NCBI RefSeq assembly: GCF_018691265.1
Contig: NW_024881316.1
Span: forward strand, 11,888,819 to 11,952,818
DNA: 64,000 bases
Direction of reading: 5' to 3'
From: Tyto alba
Taxonomy: Eukaryota; Chordata; Aves; Strigiformes; Tytonidae
The notes below the pieces were generated by a model. The model was not told the DNA's origin. It was given only the letters and a program-made list of their open reading frames with translations, and did not search any database. Positions 14,401 to 24,500 of the stretch are shown here, piece after piece. Position numbers and translations under genes: made by a program. Within the stretch, counting starts at the first letter, position 1. Every line of letters starts with the position of its first letter.

Positions 14401-14580
14401 CCTTTTTTCCTCTGCATTTTTATTTTGCATGGTGCCAGTCAGTGACCTTCGTGGCTTCAGTCCTAAATACAGCCTGGTAGGTATTTTCAGGTCTTCTAAT
14501 GGAAATGTATTTTACAGTCTTAAAAAAAAAGATTAATTTTGAGTGGCCTGTTACAATTGAAACTCCTTAGCCCCTCACCT
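1541..14580. other. Intergenic or extended 3' UTR sequence, no gene recognised
   Basis: About 13 kb of AT-rich sequence. ORFs here are short, unrelated to any family I recognise, and at the density expected by chance. I found no CR1 or LTR sequence. AATAAA hexamers occur (for example 1676 and 3795), so a long 3' UTR isoform could run further in. Homopolymer tracts include T15A16 at 2434-2464 and T-rich stretches around 9070-9090 and 13850-13885. A short (GTAGA)n run lies at 1043-1060. Confidence 0.5.
2434..2464. repeat. T15A16 homopolymer inverted repeat
   Basis: Fifteen T are followed directly by sixteen A, a perfectly self-complementary tract. It is probably replication slippage or remnants of retroposed poly(A) tails; no flanking element is recognisable. 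Confidence 0.85.
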
Positions 14581-14988
14581 TCAACCACTTGCCGAATCTG
14601 TTTCCAGACAAACACAACATTTTAAAATCTGTGTAATGTCAGTTGGCAATTCATTCCCCTGCAGTGGTAGAAACCAGTGACCTTTTGAGAAGTATGCTGC
14701 CCATCTTTCTTGAAACAATTTCTCCCTTCCACCTGCCATTTTCCTCTTTACTGTTCTGGAGCAGCTGAGCTCCACTGTTGTTCTAGAAAACAACTTGCGT
14801 GGGATTTTATCCAGGAATCGAAAGCCCCTGTCGCTGTATCCAGCAGGTACTCTGGCCCCACGTTCTAACTTCCTCATCCAGTTTGCTTTAAGCTTGTAAT
14901 ACTGAGGGTGAACGTCTGGTCCATAATGTGGTGGTCCAGGAATCAAATCCAGGAGCCTCCAGTGCCCACTGGCAGCACACGTTCCCAT
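14581..14988 (-). other. Unidentified protein-like ORF, possible retrocopy fragment
   Basis: A 135-codon minus-strand reading frame with balanced, soluble-protein-like composition: Gly/Pro-rich near the start, then rich in Lys, Arg and aromatic residues (for example a stretch reading GYSDRGFRFLDKIPRKLF). It stands out from the surrounding T- and A-rich ORFs. I do not recognise the family. No poly(A) tail or splice signals clearly frame it. It could be an exon of an unannotated gene, a decayed retrocopy, or chance. I assign no function. Confidence 0.25.
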
Positions 14989-17860
14989 ACAGCTGACAAG
15001 CCCTGCTCTGTGTGGGTGGTACAGGGAGCTGACTCCAAAATGCTGTAAATCTGACTCTTGGCAGTTTATTAACTCATTAACAAATGAATGTGAATATTTA
15101 TAACAGTAAAGCTAATTTTGTTTACCTAAGTGCTAATAATTATCCTCCTACCCAAACCAGAAATGCGTATCAACTGGTCAGCCTCTACTCTGCCCCCAAC
15201 TTCTCAGTGCTGCTTTAATACAGAAGGGCCAAGAAATGCTGTTAAATGCTGATTCTTTGTTTTGTTTTGTTTTTTTTTTTTTGCATACAACTGAATTATC
15301 TCACAAACTGAAACCAGTAACTGCTGATGGATGCCCTTTAAGTTTTGAACTTAAGCATTAGTAGGCACTTTAGATTTAACTTTCTCAGGATCTGAGTCAC
15401 CAACTTCAGTTTCACTTTTTTATTTAAGCTTAGCTATTTGCTAAATACTTAATGAATGTTCTCTAAGGTTTTCTACGAAGTGAATGAAGCTAAAGGTTAA
15501 TAGCAAGACTTCTATTTAAACTTCTGGGAAGGGCCCACAAAAATGATCAGGGACTTGTGGGGAATAATTTATAAAAGAAAATGAATTCCCTGTTGGGTAA
15601 ATATTAAAGATTACACTATGTAAGTTAGCCTGGACAACTGTACCATTGAAAAAGATAAAATATGTAACGCCTTGAAAAGAGCAAAAGCAGACTTGCAGAG
15701 TAAGTTAAATGCAGTCTGCTGGTGAAAATCTCTGTATTACAGTTCATTGCCTGTTTCATTAAAACAAGCAAGTTTTTTTTTTAAGTTAAAAAAAAAAAAG
15801 CATTCTAGTAAATAGAGTCTCAGTCTTATAACTTATATTATTCAGACAACAAATGTAGTTTTATGTGTTGAAAATCTATACTAATATATTTTTGAATGCT
15901 AGAATATGCAGTCTTCTGTTGCTACTTTAAAAAAAAATAATAAAAATGGAGAACTGACTCCATAAGAAGACTTGGATGATCAGTGGTAGATCCTTTTACA
16001 TTTTAAATATTAAAATAAAATCTAGCTTTCCAGAATAACCCAGTCCTGGCCCCATTGCTTCAGAGCCCATTGCCAGATGCACGTTTCTCCCCTCAGTTCC
16101 ACAGTTAACCAGACAATCTTCTGAACAACTTAGGTGAAGAGGGAAAGACTGGCTGTTGCTGGGGAATGGATAAAGTTCTCTTTTCTCAGATAAAAGCAAC
16201 AGAACTTTAAAAAGCTGCTTGTCAGTATTTCACTTTTGTTGTGTCATACTTTATATTATTGGAAAACAAACTAGCTATGTCTTTCAGTGTAGCGGAACCA
16301 TCTGAGTAGTCATAGGGGCAAGTTGTGCGGAGGGTGATGGGCAACGCTAACACTGCTGCCTCCAGCCGAGCAGGATGGGATAAAGCAGGTTCCTGTAGTG
16401 TCTGCCCAGCAGACATAAAGTCTGTGAATTGAAGGAAATTGCACAGCTTCTCAGATTACAAGGTACAATTAGTGCCAAATGTGAATGTGGCAGTTTTACA
16501 CTAAACAAACATATCCCCGAACAACAAAGCTACAAATTAAAAGAAACTTTACCCAGAGTAGAGGACAGAAATGGAAGCAGAATTTTGACTTCTGCTCTTG
16601 CAGGTCTGCTGTACAAGTCACTTCCTATGTAACAGATACATGATGCTGTGACATCTTTATGAAATACTTTAAGAAGTACAGATTTTTAAGCTATTCCGTA
16701 TTAAAAACTTTGCAAAATAAATGACTAAAAATCACAAGCAGTAAACCTGAGGATAAAGTAAGCAGGTAGCAACAAAATGCATCTTCTGAGGAAAATTAAT
16801 TTCCTCTGAATACTGTATGGAAATTTGCTGTGTGTATGCACCTTGTTTGGTATTTTCCTAATAGAAAACATGTGGACTGACATGAAATAATATTGTGCAG
16901 ACGCTCTTAGAAGAAATTCAAGCTCACCTTGGGCTTTTGCCAAGCTCTCTGAGAAAGGTCAACATACTGAAGTCAAACTGCAGCATTTCACCTGCTGTAG
17001 AGGTCAATGGAAATGTTGTGTAAAATGACAAAACGTTTGAGCAAAGATTCTGAAAGCTATTTTCAGCTTTTGGTTTCTAGTGATTCACCTTCCAAATACC
17101 GACTTTTCCTTAATAATGTTGTTGTGGGGTTTTCACTGAAGATTTGTAAACATGACTCTTCTGAACAGAAGTATTGCATATGCGCTCACATACCCTTTGC
17201 CCAGATATGCCTGTGTGGGGCTAGTGCAAATGAATATAAAAGGCAACAACAACTTCTCAAACGAACTCATAAATAAAAGCAGGTGCTTCTCCTTGAGCAG
17301 GTCTTTTTCATGTTTGTAACTCGGAAGTCCCTCTGTCAGTAAGATTTCCCAGGAGAAGTTGTTTAAGCACTTTTATTTTGTCCATTGAACTAATCTTTCC
17401 GCAACCAGTTGTGTCTTACATAACTTTGAACTTCCTAAGACCGAGTAACTACAGAGCTGCTGAAAGCATCCAAGCGGTTTGAAAGCTTGTGACTTACACT
17501 GAACCTGAAGGCAGTTAGTTATTCATGTGAAGTTGGCTTTGAACTGTCCTCACTAGCAATAAACTACATTCCAGAATTAGTGTATTTTCAGTGTCTTAAC
17601 CTTAAACTTACTGATGTTAAGGTTTGTTACATTTCCTGCCCCGTTCCTTTCCTTTACAAGCAACGGTGAAGTTTTGAGAGGTGTTTATATGGTTTTAGGG
17701 TCCCAGTCACTTAATGATTCAGTTTAGTCATCATCTAAATATAGAGCATTTGATCAGCTGTAGCGGTTTCTGGCTGCTCAGCACTGGGGGCCCCTGTTGT
17801 CCAGAGCCCAAGTATTTAGAACTAGGTAAGCTTTCTGTCATCAGAGATCTTCTATTTACA
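14989..17860. other. Intergenic sequence upstream of SNX14
   Basis: AT-rich sequence with short ORFs only and no recognisable repeat family. A T10/A12 inverted homopolymer with a 5-base spacer lies at 15773-15799. Composition rises sharply in GC at about 17870, where the promoter island begins. Confidence 0.55.
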
Positions 17861-18070
17861 GGGCTTAGCGCACGATGTTACGCAGCAGAGCTCGAAATGC
17901 CACCCGAGCGTGTCGCTGCAGGGCTGCTGGGAGGATCTCTCCGGGAGCCGGGTGCTCCCCCAAAATCCAACCTGGCTTGGGAGCTGGTCCTGCGCTTCCC
18001 CCTCTCCCCTTGCAGCAACCCGAGCCGCGACCGCCGTGCCCCTCCGGGCCCGTCCCCCATTTCGGCACCT

Positions 18071-18088
18071 CCCCCCCCCCCCCCCCCC
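18071..18088. repeat. C18 homopolymer
   Basis: An uninterrupted run of 18 C on the + strand in the promoter island. The opposite strand is G18, with clear quadruplex potential. Confidence 0.9.
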
Positions 18089-18360
18089 AAAACCCCCGCA
18101 GCAAGGCTACGGCTCCCGCAGGCCTCGGGGCCTCGTTACCCGCCCCGCCCCGCTGTGGCCCGGCCGCCTACAGCGATGCCCGCCTGCCCCCCCCGTCCCC
18201 TCCGAGCTGCGGTGCCGGGGTGAGGGGGAGAAAGGAGGGACGGGAGCGCCCGGCCCGGCAGCCGCACCGCCTCACCCATCGCCGCCGCCACTTCGGGCTG
18301 CCCGCCTCCAACAACATGGCGCCGCCCGGAGCGGGGCGGGGGGGTGTGTGTGTGTGTGGG

Positions 18361-18398
18361 CGCCGTCACGTGGGCAGTGCCGCCGCCGTCACGTGGGC
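18361..18398 (+). promoter_or_regulatory. SNX14: Duplicated CLEAR/E-box motif
   Basis: A 15-bp direct repeat, CGCCGTCACGTGGGC, occurs at 18361-18375 and 18384-18398, 23 bp apart start to start. Each holds GTCACGTG (18365-18372 and 18388-18395), the core bound by TFEB/TFE3/MITF (CLEAR element) and also by USF and MYC/MAX. Both lie 35-70 bp before the start codon. A third TCACGTGG lies in intron 2 at 18880-18887. Confidence 0.6.
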
Positions 18399-18431
18399 GG
18401 CGGGCGCGGAAGCGGCGCGGCCTCCCCGGCC

Positions 18432-18574
18432 ATGGGCTGGGTGCGGGCGGCCGGGCAGCGGCTGCTGCGGCGGCGGGCGCGGGGCGCCGAGGTGCTGCGG
18501 GAGACCTGCCGGCAGTACCCGCTCTTCTGCTGCCTCCTCCTGGGGCTGGCCGCCGCCACCCTCCTCCTCAACCG
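18432..18574 (+). CDS. SNX14: SNX14 coding exon 1
   Basis: Codons 1-47 plus two bases. Encodes a basic, Arg-rich cytosolic N-terminus, the CRQYPLFC motif and the first hydrophobic segment ending LLLNR. Donor is ACCG|GTAACC. The 5' UTR part of the exon extends upstream to an unknown start. The frame stays open upstream to 17910, but that is GC-rich sequence without stops rather than likely protein. Confidence 0.93.
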
Positions 18575-21500
18575 GTAACCGGGCCCGGCCCGGCCCGGCC
18601 GGGAGCGCTGGGGCTGGGGCGGGGGAGCCGGGCCGGGCCGGGCCGGGCCCAGCGCGGCACTGCTGCTTTATCGCTCTGTCATCTTTCCTTCCTCTCTTAT
18701 TTATAAGGTATCTCCACGTTTTAATGATCTTCTGGTCGTTTGTGGCTGGTGTCGTCACCTTCTACTGTTCGCTAGGACCGGACTCCCTCTTGCCCAATAT
18801 TCTTTTTACAATAAAATACAAACCCAAGGTAAATACGTCCATTAGCGTTCTCGTGCTTTCTTTAAATCCGGTAAGATTTTCACGTGGCGATTCTTGCGTG
18901 ATTCTAACTGCTTTCAGAAGTGCTGCGCATCAGTACAGCTCGTGTCTGCCAACCGATAGATGTTTTGTAGCAAATACGCAACGATTAAGACTTTGGATCC
19001 TTCATAGGCTTCTGCATAGTCCCGTCAAATGTACATATGTCTGTAAAGCCGGTTGTTGGGAGTGTTCACGGGTGTTATCTTCTGCTTCGCTCTTTTTTTT
19101 CACTTCTGGCATTTGAGTAATGAGTATTTGAGAAATTATGCAGCTGTAGTTTTTTTTTAATTGAGACTGTTTCTTTTTTAAAGGTGCTCTTCCTTTGGCA
19201 AGCCTGTGCCAAGTCTATTTTGCCGATCATAGTCAAACTTCTTTAAGTGGTACTATGTTTCAGAGGAAAAAAAAAAAAAAAAACAAAAAACAAAGCCAAA
19301 CCATTCCCAAAGGAAATTACTTTTTTTTAACTTAAAATGGTTTAATGTAGAACTTCATAGGACTAAAAATGCACTTACAATAGCTGAAAGCTATGAGTAA
19401 GGTCAGTTTCTTAGAGAAACCAGCTGGTCTGTTATTATACAAACTGATGTACAGGGAGGTGACTGGAGATGTGAATGGATATCTCTCTCCTCAACCTTTG
19501 TTTTCGTGGAAGCGATTTTTCTGTTTGTTTCAGTTGTTTCTCATGCCATACCTTGTTATCTTGTTTTCCTGCTGGGAGAATGATTTCATTCTTATGCTGT
19601 TCAGTTCTCTGTAATTGGAAATTCACAAATGTATCCGTATATTAAGAGATGTAAACTTGTCCAAATATTTTCTCTTAGCAATTAGAATTGCCGGAGCTAT
19701 TCCCTCATGGTCACAGTTGTGCTGTATGTGGAAAGGTCAAATGCAAGAGGCACAGGTAAATTAAACATGTAGCACATGTAGCTTAGTATTTCTTACATTT
19801 CGCACATGGCAGTAGGAAACTTTCAGTTAAATATTGTTACATCAACTTTTCTGTGCTCTCCTGCAGACCTACTTTGCTTCTGGAAAACTATCAGCCATGG
19901 CTGGATCTGAAAGTGCCTTCCAAGGTCGATGCATCACTCTCGGAGGTAATTGCTGCTTCATTTCTTTAGTACCTCGAAATTCAGTGAGCTTTTGTTATGT
20001 ATCTCTTAGACCTTTTACTTCTGGTTCAGTAGACAGTTCAGATGTACTTCCCCATGTATGTTAACTTGTTCCTGTAGTCAAGTCAAAAGGATATATGGAG
20101 CAGATGGGTGAGATGGCCTACTCATTAACACAGATGTGACTGTTCCTGTAGGAGTGTGCCTAGAACACGGGAGAAACATCTGTGAAAATTGGGAAGTATA
20201 TAGAAAAGAACAGTTACAACTGAACATACACGACTCTTGAAAAATTAAGAGTTTCAGCCTGCTTAGTTTGATAGTGTTTAAGAGATTATTTGCTCCAGCA
20301 ACAGAATTTCTGTAATGAAGATGATAATGTGATGGTAGCTATTTAAATCATCAGATAAAGCTGTAACAAAATCTGTCTAAAAAGGAAATCAGTGGATTTA
20401 CTCGAAGAATATCATAGATATCTGTTTTTTAATAAGACTAAATCAGGAATTTTGTTTTGTTCTTTTCTCTTTAAAAAGAGCTATCTAAAGAGTGGTTGTT
20501 CGTTGTTTTTTTTTTTTTTTTTTTTTTCCCCCCTTAATTTTAATTGATGAAATATATTGTCAGCTAAATAGATAATCTGTTGTCTTTTTTAAAGCTAGGT
20601 AAGTATGCAAGCACATACATAGCTTAATCTTTATGTATTTAGAATTCCAACTTTGGAGTTTTGTCGTAGGAGGATGAAAATTACCATCTGAGAAGTGAGA
20701 AGATTCTTGTGTGTCAGCCTTCACAATTAGCAATGTAGTGTATAAAGTCAAAGCTGTGTCTGTTTGTGGTATAAGCTAACACTTCAGCTCAGCTGTGTGT
20801 GATGGTGTCCTGGGCATGGCCCACAGCAAGAGCAGCAAAAGAATGAAAACCTGAAGGGAAGGGAGGGATGAACAGCTGAGGAATGTTTTTAAAAAACCAC
20901 AGATAACAACTTGCTGTCTTCCTTTGGTTTAATGTAGTGACTCTGCAACTTCAGAAGCAAACATGCGTTGTTTAAAATTTACTTATTTTTTTAAACAATA
21001 CGTTTGGGCTGAAATGTATTAAAATAACAATATTGCTGAATATAATTTCGATGGGCTTATTTTTCTTAAACCTTGTTTTAATAATGGAGTGTAAAGTAAA
21101 TGCTTCTGTGCATGTAATATTTATAGAATTTTGGGTAGCAAATAGCTGTGACAATTTTAAAGGATATGGTAAATGCTGAAGAACTGGAAATTTTCCTGTT
21201 CAGCTTAAATGGGAATGTAGTGCTAAAAAAGTTCTCTGTATTATGTTATTCACAGGAGATACAAATAGATACCATAGTTATCTTCTGGAAGTGAACTTTG
21301 AAACGTGTTGTTACACATGGGCATTTTGTGCTTGATTGCTCTCGCTGCAGTTCTGCTTTTACTGAAGTGGTATGGGCTTGTCTTTGCTTTTACTTCAGTG
21401 GCATGTCCCTGGCCCTACTTTATTTAGCAGTGTAGACATGGCTTTTGTAGATCTATGCCGTGTTTATCATTCCTTTCTTTTGGTGCTTAACTAGAGGGAA

Positions 21501-24500
21501 GTGCAAGGCCTGAGTTCTGTGCCTTTATGGGGCAGTGAGCCAGGGTAATCATCTTGAATGGACCCAAACCAGCAGTCTGTTTAAGCCACCATTTTCACCT
21601 GTACGGGATATTATTTGGAGTGAGAAATACCATTGCATTGTTCCCCACTGTAACTCTTCCGTACTGGTTAAAAGGGTAGCAGGGGTTCTGCCTGCACTGT
21701 GTTCCTCTTGACCATCTGCTCTGAGGATGCAGCATGTAATGTGTGCCTGGAATTGGATAGCCTGCTTCATGTTGGAAGGAGAGACTGCTCTTACTTTCTC
21801 TTGTGGGTTAGTCATACGTTAGAGGGAAACTGATACAGTGAGAACTGAATTAAGATTAATGAGATTCTAAAGGGAGTGCAGAGTGCTGCCTGCTTCTGAA
21901 AAGCAGATTCTTCAAATATTTGGAATAATTGTGTCTTTTTTCATTATTCCAGATTAGTTTTGCTAGTTCTTCCTTTGCAGGTTGAAGAATTTTGGCAGTG
22001 TTCAAATTTCCAAATGTCTCTAATTTGAATCAGTTGTATAGTCTTTAAGCTTGTGTTTTCAAGTGCTAAGAGAATAATTTAATACGAACTCGAATCAGAA
22101 GAAATCCAAGTTTTTCCCACAAGTATGGATTTTTCTCTCTTGGATAGTGATGACAGTTTGTCTCACTTCACAAATTCTTAATCTTTTGCAGCCTTGTTTT
22201 GGTTATCTAGCTCCTGTATGTGGTTTAGAACAATAAGCAAAACCTGTGCTTGGACTTTCCTCCCCGCTTCATTTATGTTTGTTATTATAGTTGAACTCTA
22301 AACTGTCAACCATGCATCTATCAATATTTGATAGTTTGGGCTGTATCCTGTGCAAAAAGGGTGCAGTGGCCTAAATAGAATGTTGTTTCCAGTTTCCAAG
22401 GTGTTGTGCTTTGTTAGTTTCTCCAACGTTTTCTTTCTCTTTGAATTAGGATCCCATATCTGTTGGTCAGTTTTATGTTGCATATAATTTCAGGTGTTGT
22501 GAATTGTATAAAAGAGAATTTAATTCTGTTATTCAGTTAAGGAACTCAGCTTTTTCCCTGCAATCTCATTTTTGCTATGTGAGGGATGATTGCAAGTCAA
22601 ATCTGTGGAAAGCCTCTCAGCTACTCTCGTTCAGCATCATGAAAGAAAAGCCTTAGTGGATCAAGGTGCTGTCTGTTGATCTCACAAATTTTTCTTTAAT
22701 TCTTAAGTTCTCAGGTTCTTGCCTTGATTATGGGACCAGAATTTTACCTCTTCTTTTTTGTTTGTTTGTTTTTTCTTTTATTTTCTAAAAGTAAGAAATG
22801 GACAAATGCATGCCAAGAAATCAGTTACTGTCTGAACGTGCTCTTTGCCAGTCCTGAACACTTGTAGGAGCACAGTGACCTGCGTGCTTTTTTGTTGGGA
22901 ATCGCTTGTTCTAACCTCAGGAAGTGGTCTCAGCTATCTAGCTGTACCATCTTTTAAGGCTTTTAAAATTGTCTCTTTCGCTTACTTATCAAACCCTTTC
23001 CAATCTAATTTGACCTGGTAGTTCTGACCCATTACCGAATCTCTCATCACTCACTTCTACAGTTCTTCCTCCTGACAACTGGGGTCTGTTTCATGGCAGT
23101 CCACAGAAAGCTTGTCTCAGCAGCAAAGACTGACTAGCTTGCAGTGGTGCAGTGCGTGATAGAAAATAATTTCTCTTTGTTTTTTCTTTAGCTGTTGCCT
23201 ATATTGCTACCTGCTGCATTTGGTTTTACACTTGTAATATCTTTCCAGTTCAAAATTGCACACACGTTGTCGTTTTGCAAAATGCGTGAAAAAGAGGTAG
23301 GCTTTAAATGAAATGACTCATCATTTGTATTTAAAACTGGTGAATAATACTTTACAGACAAGGAAATTGCTTATCATTATCTGTCATTCTTTGAGATGTC
23401 CTGTCTACTCTGTTGGCATGTGTATGCAGTGTGAGCAATTGAGCTCTAATAACATTGTTGGTGTGGCTGAATTGGAAGTGTGTACACATTTCCTGCTTTC
23501 CTAATGCTTTATCAAAGTGCAGTGGATGATGTGTCAGTTTTTTTTTTTCTGATTTACAGGATCACACTGTTGGTAAGGCTCATAGGATTCCTAGGAAAAC
23601 TGTATGGACCCTATGCCTCAAACTCCAGTTAGTGTCAGTCAGTTGCTTATTATTCCTTGGGTGCTTGTATTTTGCAGTATGGATGATTTCACACTGTGGC
23701 TTTTAGCTTCAGTACAGCACCTTGGTGCAACGGAGCATTGTACATAACTGCCTCTGCCATGCCATGTGTTTAATATATGTGCAAGTAGGGACTGTCTTCT
23801 GTGTGTCCAGGATCCAGGCATCTTTTTATTAAGGCCGTATAGGTAACTTGAGTTCTAATAGGAGGTGTATTGAACTCCAATATTGGGACCAGTGATACAT
23901 GGACTTCAGGTGCATTTTGAGTTAAGTGTCTGTCTGTGTGCATGCTGCCTCCAGGTCTTTGGCTGGTGGGATTATCTGCATGGCTTTGTCCTGTGGCAGC
24001 ATTACTGTAAAGCCTTTACTTATGGTGTGGCTGTGGAAGCAGGAGATAACGAGAGAAACGCTGGCAAGTGTGCAAAATGGTTCAGCTGGAAGTCAGTTAC
24101 TACAAACACTGGATGAACCTCAAGGAGACCTTACCTAGAGTGGGATGGGTCATCAGGCCTGGTATCTTTTCTGCTTTCCTTGCTGATTAAATAACCATAG
24201 GAAAATGTTTCTCAAAGCTATACGTGTTTGACTTAGCTAGCAGTATAAATGAGATCTCTCACTGTTAGAAAAAATTCTTCTAGTGGCTTTAGAAGCCTCT
24301 GGACTGTAGACAAAGAGAGTGCCAACAAGTTAGGTTAGCATCTGATGAACTGAAATTGCAGTGAAACATGCACTGAAAGCCTGATGGGACAGTTCCAAAG
24401 TAGCAGTCATAGATAAAGAAAGCTCTTTCAAGATGAGTGCCTTGTGCTCCCTTTGAGTAAGCTGTCTTGTGCTGACCAAGTACACTTTCCACCCCACGCA

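Larger units (their letters stand above)
17870..18700 (+). promoter_or_regulatory. SNX14: SNX14 CpG-island promoter
   Basis: About 0.8 kb of strongly GC- and CpG-rich DNA in an AT-rich neighbourhood, covering the SNX14 start codon and the whole of intron 1. It contains a C18 run (18071-18088), a YY1-type AACATGGCG site (18313-18321), a (GT)n run (18344-18358), two CGCCGTCACGTGGGC copies (18361-18375 and 18384-18398) and an ETS-like CGGAAG (18407-18412) 20 bases before the start codon. No TATA box is evident, as expected for a dispersed CpG-island promoter. The exact transcription start cannot be placed; probably within about 18200-18420. Confidence 0.8.

Noticed and set aside
18366..18758. 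130-codon minus-strand ORF opposite exons 1-2
   Set aside because: It is a shadow of the GC-rich SNX14 start region with low-complexity composition; there is no independent support for an antisense gene.
17875..19116. 413-codon forward ORF across the CpG island
   Set aside because: It is out of frame with SNX14 exon 1, reads through splice sites, and is Pro/Gly/Arg/Ala-rich as expected of stop-poor GC-rich DNA.
21353..21406. Imperfect direct repeat with 31-bp spacing in intron 4
   Set aside because: The copies differ at several positions and contain only common TTTTACT and CAGTGG words; not convincing as a functional element.
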